Below, piece after piece: positions 11,104 through 23,462 of a stretch of 64,000 nt of DNA; the stretch's first letter is position 1, and each line of letters opens with the position of its first letter. The translations under genes were made by a program, and so were the position numbers. Below the pieces are notes generated by a model that was given only the letters and a program-made list of their open reading frames with translations, was not told where the DNA came from and made no database searches. This stretch comes from Dictyophora rubrovolvata (lineage: Eukaryota; Basidiomycota; Agaricomycetes; Phallales; Phallaceae), in NCBI GenBank assembly GCA_029959195.1, contig CP114122.1, positions 62,001 through 126,000 on the forward strand. Reading direction: 5' to 3'.

Positions 11104-12902
11104 ATGCTGACAGATGCCGCAATCATAACCCAGCAAACGTTCGCAAAGTGCGTACATTTTTTTTTGTTTCATGATACTCTACACAATCATAGTAACAAAT
11201 CACTCATTTCAGTCTCGTACATGGCTATTTAGAGGTCGCCCTACTAAGTAAGCACACTTCCCCGGCGCCAGGAAACGAACGATTTCTCATTACCACGTAT
11301 CAACAAGCTACCTCGCTTTACGATTATTTCCTATGTTTTGGAGATGAAGTACATCTCATGTGGCGCCAACCCTTCCGAATCTCCACCGCCATCTACTTTC
11401 CTATTCGCTACTTCCCTGCAGCCAAAATCCTGTTTATCGTCGCAGTCGGTACCTCTCTACCACCACAGGTAACCTTTTCCACCTCTGGAAAATACGCTTG
11501 CTATGCTAACTACCGTGCTTCAATCAGTGAGTAAACGTCACGCAAAATCCCATCCGCGGGCTGCGCCCATTGAAATTGTCTAGCTGCACGCGAATATACC
11601 AATTTGTGGAGTTTCTTGGTGTTATAGCGCGAGCCGGAATCCTTGGTAGTTTTCTTTACCCATTCGGAAGAGCCACAAATATTTAACCTTTTTTCCCCCA
11701 GCTACGTTATGTGCCCGAACTTACGCGCTATCCACTACTTCCAAGAGTCCTGTGTTCTTCCTGTTTCTAATAAGCACGATCGCAATTGCTTTTGGATTTG
11801 TATGTACTTTTATGTCTCTCAATAGTTGTACTTCGATTTTATTCTGTACAGGTCGAAGTGTTTGAAACGAAATGCGCGCCGTCGGATCCTCGCTTATTTA
11901 TTGGAAGTGCAAAGTAAAGCGAAGCCTTTGTTCCAATGTCCTTTAATCCTTTTACTAAAAAAAAAACACTTTGCCTCTAGATGTGCGTCTCTCATCCTTG
12001 CACCCTCAGATACCTTGCTAATCACTTGCTAATAAAGGGGGGCTCATTGTTTCCATTACCCGGTTGGTTGCAGAAGGCTTCGGAATCATCCTCACCATCT
12101 ATAACGGCCGTTCGGACTACAGACCACAAAATCGCTCATGCCTCCAATTGCTCACTAGCCGTTCGTTATCATCATTTATTCTCAGAAGTGGTAAGCAGTA
12201 TTTTACGCCTTTTGTTATATATGAATACTTATTGATCTCGACCTTCATTCTAGGCCTTATATATTTCACGTAATAAGATCGTAATAATTATATCTACAGC
12301 GATGTTTCTGAGCAAATAAATTTTTTTTTTTTCATATAGCACGACCTTTACGCTTGAACTTTTATCAATTATTTTTAATTTTGTACGTTCAGATTATATT
12401 TCTGAGTTATACGCTTGGTATTCACACACCGTGATAGGAAATATTGGGACCCGTAAGTCGCACGAATCACTCACTATCCACAGAGAAAATTATTGAATCA
12501 TGTTTTATTAGTCGTTGCAGTGGTTTAGTGGTGTCACGAACGCCATACCCCTTCCGTAAGTATTCGAGCTAAACAATGAAAGAAGTTCCATTTTTTTTTT
12601 TAATTCTCATGATCAATAACTATAGAATACCAGCCACCCTCGTCTGTCGTTTCCTACTCAAACTGCGTCACAAGTCCGTCCACGGGACGTACGCTAATTC
12701 CAGTCCAGAAGAGATGTCCTTATCATTTGTCAACCGCATCCAAACACGGATGGGAATAGACATAGACGACTTTAGTGGAACAACGCTTTGGGACCAGCAA
12801 AGTAATGATCATGGACTTGTCAAAGAAGGCGAAACATACGAGATGAAAATGGAGATGAACAGAGTGGGCGGGATCAAGAAGATGTCCATTGAGCCTGTAT
12901 AA
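11104..12902 (+). CDS. DUF6533 multi-pass membrane protein 1
   Basis: This is a member of the large basidiomycete DUF6533 family, putative seven-helix membrane proteins of unknown function. The start at 11104 gives MLTDAAIITQQTFA. Two short introns lead to VHGYLEVALL and the diagnostic DUF6533 block SLYDYFLCFGDEVHLMWRQP (from about 11318), then IRYFPAAKILFIVAV. Later exons give SCTRIYQFVEFLGVIARAG (about 11580-11640), LCARTYALSTTSKSPVFFLF (11702-11760), VEVFETKCAPSDPRLFIGSA (11851-11910), and EGFGIILTIYNGRSDYR (from 12074). The last exon has IPATLVCRFLLKLRHKSVHG and a soluble C-tail ending MKMEMNRVGGIKKMSIEPV at 12902. Hydrophobic segments alternate as expected for a membrane bundle. The exons around 11940-12060 and 12240-12600 are not fully resolved. 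Some authors compare such proteins with GPCRs; that is inference. Confidence 0.8.
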
Positions 12903-13372
12903 AATGTATTTAGTTTTATATACCTTGTTTTTTCGTATTTTACTGTACTAGATCGGGTTAATGGTAGTATTTGCATCTAAGCGTTTCAGGTGGTACCCAG
13001 GAGAGATGACATGGTACTGATTACCGGATCGATAGTCAACGGTTGATCGGGTAACCAAAGCGCGGATTCAAAACGTCTGGATTGAGACATGTATGATATT
13101 AGTATATATACCGGGGGTATGTCGATATCAACAAATATCGTGACTATAAGAGGGTATGACAGACTGGCAAACAAACAAACAGGCCGGCGGGAGAGAGAAA
13201 AAATAAATCCAAGGTCCCTGGATTGAATGTTTTGGAATGAGATTATAGAAAGTCGCTCAGATAACCACAAAAAAAAAAAGATGTAAGGAGTAAACAAGAA
13301 GAAAAAGTTGAGGGCCAGGAGATGCATTGGTGACGATGTGTATGTGTGTGTTTCTGCGCGCGTATAGAGAAC
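12903..13372. other. 3' intergenic between convergent genes
   Basis: This lies between the stop of the DUF6533 gene (+) and the stop of the Ser/Pro-rich gene (-) and probably holds both 3' ends. A tract GTATGTGTGTG at 13339-13349 is a short microsatellite. Nothing else was recognised. Confidence 0.5.
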
Positions 13373-16300
13373 CTATCCCTTCTTCCCAATTCCGCTTCCA
13401 ATGCCAGGCGAGCCATACCTCGACACGGGTGTACCAACCCTTTTACCGCTTCCAGGCTGAGGAAGCATCGTCATTGAATGAGACGCAGCGGAAGGGCTTC
13501 TCATCGAAGGAATAGACGTGGATGCAATTTTAGTAGAAGTGGACAACGGCGAAGGCGTAGGAGTGGTAACGACGGGTTTAGACGTAGAGATGGGTGCAGG
13601 GGAAGGAGACGGGGAAGGCCGAGGTATACCGCCAACCTTTCGCGGTACGTTCCCTGCGCCTGTACCTATACCTGTACTTCCTTGGACAGGACGCAATAGC
13701 AATGAAGGCATATGTCCAGCAGCAGATGGCGGAGGAGGAGGCGGGCTTGTTGGTCTCCCAGGTGATGTGAGAAATGAAGGAGGAAGCGGCAGAGACGATT
13801 TGCGCGGAGCAGGCGTTATGGGTGGATGCTGGTGTGGCGTAGCGGACGGTAGTTTGGAGGCAGTGTTTGCAGCGTTGGAAGATGAAGGAGGTACGGGGGA
13901 CGCACCCCTCGCTCGCTGCGAGAATGGGGTTAAGCCAAGCTGGGATGAAGGGGTTGTAGGACGGCGTGTTAATGGTCCGTTGAGGGCAGAGCTAGATGAA
14001 GATGATAGTGGTATGGAGGATGATGACGATGATGACGATGCGAAACCCAAGGAAGAACCAACGCGCATAGACGATATGGAGGAAATGGGCGATGCGGCTC
14101 TAGCTCGAGCCAGAATGGGTGACGCAGAGCGCGACAGTAGGGACGAGGCGGCTGACGGAGCAGATGACGACGACGGCGGTATATTATTGGTAAAACTTGT
14201 GGTACTTGTGGTGTGATAAGTGTTATTTCTTGACATCGGTGGTTTCGTAACTGAAGGCAGTCTCGATGATGTCGTAGCCGGTTTGGCATGTACTGATGAC
14301 AACACTTCATCGGGTGGAGGAACACCCATCCCGCTACCAAAAACACTGAAATTCTGGTTCCACGAGTCCATTCTCATATGATCCGACCGTCCGCCACCGC
14401 CAAGGATGGAGGCTGTTGATTCTGATGTCTCGAGCGAAGAAACCGAAGCGTTCTGTTCATGCTGTCGTGATACAAACGCAGATGTAGGTGAGAAGGCGAC
14501 TGAAGGTGGTGAAGTAACAGAGTACTTGGCCAGCCCCGAAGATAGCGACGGTGATGGACCAGATGTTTGTTGCAGCACGCGGGGACGGTCGTTGCGCTTG
14601 AACCCGAACGATCCGGTACTGTTACCCTTGGCAGTTATGACGGGACTAGGAGGCGGTATATCAAAACGATAAGGATATTCAGGTATGGACTGCGTATCAA
14701 TGTTGCTCTCGTCCCGTGTTGGCATTTGAGGCAGAAACGGAGGGTTTTCAGACGGCACCGCCACTGCTGTTGGCTCTTCGTCGCTTGTCAAAGCAACAGC
14801 CACACCATCACCATATTCCGACGGTTCCATTTCGACAATTGCGATGGCGTCTGGATCAATCGGCGAAGGTAAAGCTTGACTCTGACTCATAGACCCATTC
14901 TCATTACCACCCGTGTCACCCTTCTCCATTCCATCATCCTCAACGACAAACGGCAAACGCCCTCTCTCCCTCTCCTCTCCGCCGCCGAACGCACCCAAAC
15001 TGCCAATACTGCCTTCATTTGTCTTGCTTTTGACACTCGCCGAGACACTAAAGCTCGATTCTCTCGAGGATGATAATGACCCATTGCGTGAACGCGGCGG
15101 ATGAATAGTACGACTCCCAGTAGGCATAGAGAAGGAAGGCGTCGGGGATGTTACTCTTGCAGGGTTAGTGGACGACATGGCAGGTGGGGGTGAAGGTATT
15201 TGACTGGTAGAATAAAGAGATGATGATGTCAAATTGTTGGAAGTCTTTTGAAGCTGCGATTGCGATGATATCGCAGCAGGAATGGTCTCTGAATGCGAAT
15301 CATCATGGTTCAAGCCAGAACTGGGCGTGGGCGAAGACTTTGACGTGACAGGTGTGGCGGTTGCTGGCACCCCAATTCCAGCTGTCGATCCGACATTCCC
15401 TTTAATAAAAGCGTCACCAGGAGTGGGAGGTAGCGGCCCAGTCGGTGCAGGTGAAGGTGGGGGAACGGGTGAATGTGATCTTGCTGTTATGCCTAAATGG
15501 GATGTATTCAACCGTATAGGTTGTCTTGTCGACAGCGGGTGGACTAAAGCGGGGGAATATGAAGGGGCGTTGATATGACTCGGAGAAGGCTCGTGGACGC
15601 TAAAAGAAGACGTAGGCGTGGGTGTTGTCGGTGTTTCAGGCGTAGGTGTTGCGGAGCCGGCGATGGAAGGTGGGTTCAAGGATAAGGTATTGGACTGTGT
15701 AGATTGTGTGGATTCGGTCGACTGAACAGAGTGAGTTGACGACGCTGAGTATACCGAGATGGTCGAATTACGATCGCGGCGTGATGGAGAGTGAGAATGG
15801 GGCGGAAAGGAAGTCGTTACTACTGTTGTTGCCATTGTCAATGTTTCTTTCTCGTTCTCTCGGTTCGCCGCGTGTTCATCAACGTGAACCATACTAGCCG
15901 TTTTGCGCGCTCTTTCCTTATCTTTATTGCTCGTCGCTGTTGAGTAATCTTCGTCCTCTTCAATGATTTCAGAGTCCTTCCAATTGTGATGAGAGTTGAA
16001 AGACTGATGATGCGGAATGCTGCTGAGACTGCTCTGTCTCGACACATTCCGGCTTGACGACGCAGAAACAGAGACAGACGGCGTCGTTGTCCCACTCGCA
16101 TTAGTTCCTCCGGATCCATTAACATAACGTCCATTATATCCCGTGCCTATCGACATCTCACTATACATGCTCCCTCTTTTTGACGCGTTGTCAGTCGTCG
16201 AATAAGTTGTATAGGAGCTTAACCTGCCGCCCGAGCCAGATTGTGAAATTGAAATGGATGGAGCATGGCCATGCCCATTGGTACCAAACGAGCCACCTCC

Positions 16301-17815
16301 ACTTCCGTATACACTTCCGAATCCACTTAGGTTAGACGTCGTAGTCGAGAATGATCCAGTATAACCGCTCATATTTGACGCCATGCTTGATTTGCGAGAT
16401 AGAGCAGAAAGTCCGCCCATACTGGCCAGCCTTTTTAAACGTGTTGTAAATTCTGATGGGGCATCTTCGTCTTCACTACAAGGCAGCGAAACAATAAAGT
16501 TAGCCGGTTAAAGGCATATTTACCATATCACGGACCTGTCACTCCAGCCTAATCCGGTTGTAAGACCTATTCCGCCACGTAACAATTTCCCGTCCTTATG
16601 TCGCACACGTCTTTTTACAGTGTCTCGAGCATCTCGAGGGTGCTTAGATGAGGCTGTTGTGGAAGCTAAATTTGTTAGACGACAGGATGATGCGACTAAT
16701 CAGATGAGAACCAAAACAACTTACAAATGAGACTATCAACGGGACTGGCTCGTCCCCTTCCTCTTGCATTATCTTCTTCATCCGATGAACCAACTTCTCG
16801 TGGAAGAAGTTTTGAATGAGGGGATAGAACGCCTGCGCGGAGGAGAAGATGTCTAAGGCGGGCAAGTAATGACTGAAATTAAACAAGAAGTAAAAAAATT
16901 TGGGCCAAACAGTGACGTACGGTAACGGTGTCTTAAGGTCGATGATATCTTCCCCACTGTCGTCCTCCATAACGGGAAAAGAGATAGTGAGAGTAGGATC
17001 ATCTTCTGCGTTGCCATGTTGTGGGTGATGACGAGAACTGGGACCGGGATTGAAAAACGAAAAAGGGTCGTCTTCATGATCCCTTTCCGTATCACCATCG
17101 TCTTCTCGAAACACGTCCCTAAAGGTATTTAATTAAAAAAAAACAAACTCTTTTCACTCGCATTGCACCGCAATTAGTAGGCTCACCTGTCGTCATCGAA
17201 CGATTCGTCCATTAACGAAGCTCTAGAGGAAGGACCGGCGGTTGCATTGGTATGGGAACTAGAACCGGAACCAACACTAGCAGCAGAATGGCCGGTAAAT
17301 CGGTCCGTGGAGGATTTTGACACCAAAGAACTTTTCGAGTCTGACCGTAAACGCGATTGAGATTTTTGTCTGTTTGACCCGAAGGTGTGAAGACGGGGTT
17401 GACTTCGACTAGGTGTAGGTAACGAGACCATTGCTGCGTTCCTCCCGCTTCCAATACTCCCATTACCGACACTCCTTTTGCTCTCAGCGCTGACCGTACT
17501 ACTTGTACGTATCCTATCGTCAGATTTGACTCTAGGTCTGGATCGAGATCTAGACCCAGGTCTGCTGGAACTCCTAACTTTACCGCCACTCTTGAGAACT
17601 TCGGAGGTATGGGATAGAAGTGATTGCAGGTCGGGAGACGTAGAGCGATCGTCGTCTTCTTCAAAAGTGTCGCTTCCAAGGGAAGGAGGATTGGGAGATG
17701 ATAAATGTCTGTGAGTTGAGGATAGTGGTGTGATGGGTGGTGGATCATGATCCCTCGTTACGTCGATGGGCGGTGGTAGAGAAATTGAGGCGGAAGGGGA
17801 GGGGGGTGCGGACAT
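13373..17815 (-). CDS. Large Ser/Pro/Thr-rich disordered protein with one conserved basic-acidic block
   Basis: The start chosen at 17815 gives MSAPPSPSASISLPPPIDV. The 210-residue exon ends at about 17187 (SLMDESFDDD). Three small exons follow, then one long exon of about 1,030 codons to the stop at 13373. The only part that is not low complexity is built from exons at 16850-16440: LLSPHSKLLPREVGSSDEED, ASSKHPRDARDTVKRRVRHK, then DGKLLRGGIGLTTGLGWSD and EDEDAPSEFTTRLKRL. The rest is dominated by S, P, T and G, with a Ser run at about 14040-14020 and a Pro run at 13750-13730. The tail has basic Ser/Pro segments such as GSGKRVGTPVSRYGSPG and SIP-type motifs (ASTSIPSMR). The reading frame may continue upstream to a splice acceptor at about 17898 (SLSTSGPPSIPNPSVTKS), so the true start could be earlier. 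No catalytic domain was seen; a scaffold or cytoskeletal adaptor role is speculation. Confidence 0.72.
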
Positions 17816-18454
17816 TGCAGTCGCGAGATGCCGACTCTGGAGGGATTTGGTTACAGAAGGGTTGGGTATGGATGGAGGCCCCGACGTTGATAGTGAAACT
17901 GATTTGAAAAGAAAGCGGTATAATCAGCGGATTTGTAGAGAAAGCTTTTGAGAGAGAAATCCAATGGATGGGATGAAGGTTTAAGAATTAAGAAAAAAAA
18001 TGCAAAAGTTGAGGAAATAACCCTCCAGAATGAACTTTTGGCGGTTTCGGTAATAAATGAAGTGTGATGACAATTTCTGTTTTGGATGTCGCGTTGTGGG
18101 AAATGGAAAATGACAAAACGACAGCCGTTGGAAAATCGAAAATGAGAAAAAGTCACGAGTAGAGGAATAGACAACGGGGCAACGGACAGGGCAATAGAAT
18201 CAAGAACGTCAAAAAAGAAATGCCAAAAATCACAAAAGTCCAACAACTCCCAGCGACGACGTGCGATGCGACGAACGACCCAAAACTAAATGGCGTGACA
18301 CAGATGATGATCAACGCGAAGCGGGATGCATGGGATGTGTGACAACGCCACTAAATCAAGGGCGTCTAGCAATGATAAACAATCGGCCTTTTTATCTTCA
18401 GTTGCTATGTCGCCTCGTCGCCGTCGTCTTCGCCGTGCAGTTATTTCGGGAGCA
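17816..18454 (-). promoter_or_regulatory. T-rich leader/promoter region between two tandem Ser-rich genes
   Basis: Read on the minus strand this is rich in T and TTTTC runs and ends in an acceptor-like CAAATCAG at about 17900. That fits a promoter and a spliced 5' leader for the downstream gene. A competing frame at about 18450-18290 (LSNAPEITARRRRRRR, then TEDKKADCLSLLDALD) may be an extra last exon of the upstream gene, but its phase does not match the donor I see. Confidence 0.4.
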
Positions 18455-20079
18455 TTAGACAAGGGTCGAGCGAACTGGGTAATATCAGGGATGGGGATAG
18501 AAAAAGAAATTTAAAGGGTTCGTAGATGGTGGAGAATGAGAAAGAAAGGAAAGAAGGGAAGCAGAAGAGAAGTTTTGACAATGCCGTCTTACCTAGTGAA
18601 TAGGAAGGAATGTTTAGTGTCCGTGAAGGCGCGTCGTGTACGGATGACACGGCTCGCGCGCGTGTTGAATATGAGAATAGAGGTGGGGCGGGGTGAGATT
18701 GAGAATGGAAATGAGAGTGGGGTTTAGCAATAATCGAAGATCCAGAAGAAGGTTGTGAATACGTTCGGATTCGGGAGGACGACTCGGTATTAGTATTATT
18801 ATACTTTTGGTTATTATTGCTCGAGTCAACCAAATTGAAAGTCTTGAGGCCTTTCTCATTTTGTCCTTGCCAGCCCTTTAAACTTGATTTTGAAGAGACG
18901 GATGTCAACGTCCCACTCCGACTCCGATTCCGAGTTTGGACGGGGGTCGGTGGACTGCCAAGTATAGGATTTGACCGGTAATTCAGATTGGTAGAGTCGG
19001 CGCTTGTACTAGTGAATGAAGAAGAGTTCGTGTTGAAACTTGAACTAGTGGTGGTGAATGGCAGCGGTTTCTGGTTGGAAGACGAAGGAAAAGTCACCCT
19101 ATTATCGTTCTTCTGTTCATTATAATTGATACGAATGTCGCCACCTTTGCCAATCAAACTCCGGTCATCCTACGAGAAAAAAAAAACGGCGTTCGAAAAA
19201 AAAAACCTCTCATTAAAGGAAGAAAAAGTCTGCGCGACGTACATCATCCCCATCTGATGACCTGGCATCAAAATCAAGCTCTACATCCAAAATACTTTCT
19301 TCGTATTCCATGAATGAAGATGACGATTCAGCGTGTCTTTCTGCTCGTTGCGTCGGAGTTGTACATGGGCCTATGGCGCCTGGACGTATTCCGCTAAACT
19401 CAGTCCCAGTGACTGGGCTATCGCTGTCACTATCGTTCCATGAAGGCACGGTTGAACTATGCGCACCGCCCGCAACGAGAGACTGAATAGACTGAGAGCT
19501 ATCTAGCCTCCTTGTCATAGTTCCTTGGTACTGCGTCTTCTGTGATTGTGACTGCATACTCCCGACACTCCGCAATGACTCGGAACTAGTCGCACTTTTC
19601 AGGCTGCGTGCACCCCCTCTGCTGTTGCTATAGGACGAGTATGCAAAGGCTATCTGACGTTCGGGTGATATTGATGGAAGTTGGGCGGGTAAAGGAGGCA
19701 GGGGGAGTGCAGGAGGCGGCCCTGAACTTGAGGGGATGGCGACGCCTAGGTGAGGAAGAGATATAGAAGATGGTGGGAAAGGAATGGTAAGGGAAGGGGG
19801 CGGAAAGGACACCAAAGAAGAAGCCGAAGAAGAAGAGCGAGAGCGGATAGGTAGTGAAACCAGCGACGGAGGGTTAGAGGGCAAATGAGAGTGAGCTACT
19901 CCCGCATGAACCTCGACATCGTCCGCATCCCCATTTCCTAGCCCTCCTCCATTAGCGTCACTTGCACCTGTATCTAAGCCTCCGCCAATGAGGAAGGTCG
20001 TCGAAAGGTATTTGGTAGAAGGAATGGGGACATGCGTAGGCGGCACCGGGAACGAGGAAAGTATGAACCCTGAGGACAT
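18455..20079 (-). CDS. Ser-rich disordered protein, unknown function
   Basis: The start at 20079 (MSSGFILSSFPVPPTHVPIP) is followed by 280 residues rich in Ser, Pro and Gly with blocks such as SGPPPALPLPPLPAQLP and QIAFAYSSYSNSRGGARSLK. The exon ends in an acidic stretch ILDVELDFDARSSDGDD near 19250. After a short intron the second exon (about 19157-18590) continues DIRINYNEQKNDNRVTFP, Asn/Ser-rich, to IPSYS. A donor GTAAGA at about 18595 joins to a short last exon with TAA at 18455, but a longer ending to about 18290 is possible. No known domain was found. The next gene downstream on the same strand is similar in style, but I see no shared sequence, so they are probably neighbours by chance or separate parts of one regulatory locus. 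Confidence 0.6.
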
Positions 20080-22437
20080 TATTATTTATTGTTTATTGTT
20101 ATGTCATGAATCGTAATGATGAGCGAGACGATGGATTGGTGATTAGGGAGTAAAATAGCGTATTGCAGGTGGTGCTCAACGTCGACAATGCAGGCTTTTA
20201 ACTTGTCCTAATAGTATCGACGGGTTAAGGGTTAGTTAGATATTGCATTGATAAATGATTGAATATGAACAAATGTTACCAGGAAAGATGTCAAAACCCG
20301 CAGCCCAGTTATACCCAATAACAAACCTCCAACGCCGAGTATCCACCCCCGTAGTATCCCTATAGTCTGCTAGTTGAATACAACCGCCAACGATTCAAGG
20401 GAAAATAATCTATACCAAGCAAAGAAAACAACACGTCAGTTGACATCGCAATAAATTTGGAAATTTGGAGCTAGAGTCGACGGTAGACAGGGACAGGGAC
20501 AGGGACAGTGGAGAGATGGAGAGCAGATATGAATTTCAACTTACTTCTATCTATATAGAGAGTCTACCTCGACTGCGTAAACCGTTCAACGGCTAAATCT
20601 TTCAATACAGTTGACTGGTGCTATTCAAAACGTTAAGTCGAAGGAACTTTGTGGAAGTCTGTATGTGTTCAGGACCGAAGGTATGAAAAAGATAGGAAAG
20701 AATCTATGCCCGAACCTCGATGCTTGAAGCTTGAAGCACCGGTATTAGCGAATCTCCAGCAAAGGAAAAAGGCAGTGCAAACAGAAAGACGGACCTCGTA
20801 TACAACGAAACCAGCAACAAGGTTCCTATTATCATGCCAACGCCACAGACGCCACGCGCTCAGCTCGGAAAAGACCCACCTGCCGCTTAAGGCCACAAAG
20901 ACAATTCTTAACACGGTAACTTAAAAAAAACCCTGTTACTGAGCGGCACGAGAAGGCACCGGATTATGGGGCCAAAATACGGAATTGGTGTTACCGCTGC
21001 TTGCCGAACCGACCAACAGTGCTCATTCTATCAAGTTGATGACCTCTTGATACGAAGGAGCTCATTATCGAAAACTACACTTCGGTTCTCAGATTCCATG
21101 ATACTGGCCTGCTGATTGGGGAAAGAGCTGGAGCTGATGAGAAACTTTCATGAGAACTATGTCAACGGTATTCGCTACGAGTTGACGATCAAAATCAAAT
21201 TGGAGAGCGCCTAAATATAACAAGGTGACCAACAACTTGAATCTTATCACACCAACGAACGAAACAAGAATTTCCAATGGAACAAAATTGACTCACAAAT
21301 ATACAGTCTTTGTAATTGTTTTGTTCTCAAGTAGCTGCGTATGTTGCATGTGGTGCATCTACAATCTGAAAATTTGATCTGAATCTGATCTCTCTTTTTT
21401 TTCGGCGACGCAATGCTTTAATTAAGGGTTGCGTACGTTGCGTTACTAAGGGACGCATGATGGTGTCGAGGAACAATAGCTTTGCATGAATGTCCCTTCG
21501 ACTTAATGCACGAAATACTAAACAAGAAATAGCCCAAAGCTTGAAGGACGAACAGCTGTTTATATAGTTCATGATCCGTCGATACAGCCACTATCATTAT
21601 CATCAGCATCGTCTGACGACGGAGCCGTTGCGATGATCCGATCTCTGTCTGCTCCTTCCTGTTATACCACGCTCCTTCATCTCCATCGAAACGCATTGTA
21701 TTTAAAAGGTGCGAGCTTTGAATGTCCCGAGTCCTTTATCAATGGTCATTTTAGAACAGAGCGACTAGTTACTCGTGTCCATTATCTAATGCACGCGGTA
21801 TGTACATACCAATGCTACGCTTTTTCTTCTTCTTTGTCTTTAACTCCGTGCTTGGTAAAAAAAACCGACTATTCCGATTTGCTGCGGTGGGCTATTTCTG
21901 GAAATAGACCGAGCAACCATGATGTGTCGTCACCCGCAAAAACAAAATCTATTTTCGATTCGGATATTATAACCGTACAAACTATGTCACAATTTTTCGA
22001 GCAGTCTTACTATGATTTGTTCGTGAATCTGGATGCTTTGGATGAAGATGAAAGGCGGAGCATGACAGTTTTGTGAATGACACGAACAACTAAAGTTCTT
22101 TTGTAAAGACTTTTGACATGTGTTTGTTTGGAGTTTTGAGTCTTCTCCCCAGTAAATATATGTATATAGTAATGCTGGAGCGGGTCTGCACAAGAATCTT
22201 ACAGAGACAAAGGTACCCAGACTAGTAAGAGGTACGTCATTCATTATTGTAAACCGTCTCATAGTCTGATTCAATGTTCCCGAGCCCGGTTGTGTGATTG
22301 GTTGTGTTCTATATGAAACGGCGTAGTTAACGAGAAACATAGCTCAATAGTTATGATTGTTGATGAGCTGCCTATATTAAATCGTATGATTCTAGCTTTT
22401 AAAGAGCTTTCCCCCCGTCATCTCGGTATGATTTTCA
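20080..22437. other. Long gene-poor stretch
   Basis: This is about 2.4 kb upstream of the Ser-rich gene. It contains a short hexamer repeat (listed separately). A plus-strand open frame at 21633-22076 ends FFEQSYYDLFVNLDALDEDE just before the stop; it has protein-like composition but no resolved start or introns. A minus frame at 22340-21987 overlaps its end. Nothing else was recognised. Confidence 0.35.
20486..20509 (+). repeat. Hexamer tandem repeat GACAGG x4
   Basis: Three perfect GACAGG units are followed by one GACAGT. It is a small microsatellite in the upstream region of the Ser-rich gene that starts at 20079. Confidence 0.8.
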
Positions 22438-23140
22438 ACAACACCTTAGGAACTGAGCTTATACATAGGTGTTCTACTATCCGTCTTGTAAACCCTTATA
22501 TTTTCAGCAACCCAACGTTAATCTTCCTAACGAAGAACGCTTAAGGCTATACGGGATACTCTTGATGCAAGTTTATGCGAATATTTAAGAATGATACAAA
22601 ATATATCAGATACATGGTATGACGCCGTAATTTGTATAATACCAGTGTCGTGCAATGATTCTTACACATGGTTTTACTACAACGCTGTCTGAAGTCCTCC
22701 TTTGTCATGGACTATATTATCATGCTGTTAGAAATTTTGATCATCCTTCCTCCCTATCTCATCGTGTGTGGTGTGTACTAATCAAAGGTATGTTCTTTTA
22801 GCATTCGTATCTGCATTAAGGCAAAGCCACCGACGTTGGCGTAGTATAATCCGATTCTGGTGGTGGGTTAATGTGTCATTAAACAAAACTTGGTATTGAG
22901 GGATATTTAGGCAGTAATTACGTCTATCGTGGAATGGTGAAGTTCTAACATCAACTCGAAAAAGACTGATTTAACCGATTCCACAAGTTTTTTTTTGCAG
23001 TTAGAGTCTACAAATGTAAGTCTTGGGTACTTTGCTAATATCAACCTAACTTTGTTATATCTAGTAAGTGGTTATCAGAAAAAAATCTCATATTCATTGT
23101 GTGTTTTAACTTTTCCTTACTGGCTAATGTGGAAGTCAGT
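22438..23140 (+). pseudogene. Decayed DUF6534 membrane-protein gene, duplicate of the gene at 42197-44157
   Basis: Blocks match the minus-strand gene at 42197-44157 in the same order. The first exon is at about 22440-22490 (ACTGAGCTTATA / GAGCTTATA in the intact gene). The second block starts at about 22545 (GCTATACGGGATA, CAAGTT, then AATGATACAAAATATATCA). The following intron (GGTATGACGCCG..CAATGATTCTTAC) comes next. Then come the helix exon at about 22690-22780 (CTTTGTCATGGACTATATTA), the small exon GAGTCTACAAAT at about 23005, and GTGGTTATCAGAAAAAAA at about 23065. It is broken by a 4-base insertion (CATA) in exon 1 at about 22472. In exon 2, small deletions put the frame into a TAA at about 22585. 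The next acceptor region is lost, and stops follow. Intron sequence is as well preserved as exon sequence, so the copy is young and not under coding selection. Confidence 0.75.
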
Positions 23141-23462
23141 CCCGTTTACCGGACTCCTAGATATCATTGTCTGTATTATCTAACGGTAAGCAGGAAAATA
23201 AGTTTCGGTTGCTATGTATATACCATACCAAAAGTTTCTGTTAGGTATTCAATTGGTCATGTATCCGTTCCTTCTTCTGCCGGCGACACTTCTTCAGAAC
23301 CCGGCGCGGACATGGCGTTTATCGACTCTGCTTCTTATAAAACGACAGCCAAAGCAATGATGCGTAATGGTTTTGCCTGTATTACAAAAGTAAGCTCAAC
23401 TCAACAACTAGGAATCATTGCAAGAGTAATGAGACACCAAATTCGTCGACGGCCTGAATCTC

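Noticed and set aside
13518-14216. A long acidic open frame on the plus strand with Asp runs
   Set aside because: It is antisense to the Ser/Pro-rich exon. Ser codons read backwards give Asp/Gly/Glu-rich frames, and the minus frame is continuous for over 1,000 codons.
20649-20924. Opposed open frames on both strands
   Set aside because: Both are short and lack splice partners or recognisable motifs.
22259-22275. A 17-base word (TCATAGTCTGATTCAAT) repeated at 29342-29358
   Set aside because: The flanks do not match and one shared 17-mer in 64 kb is compatible with chance.
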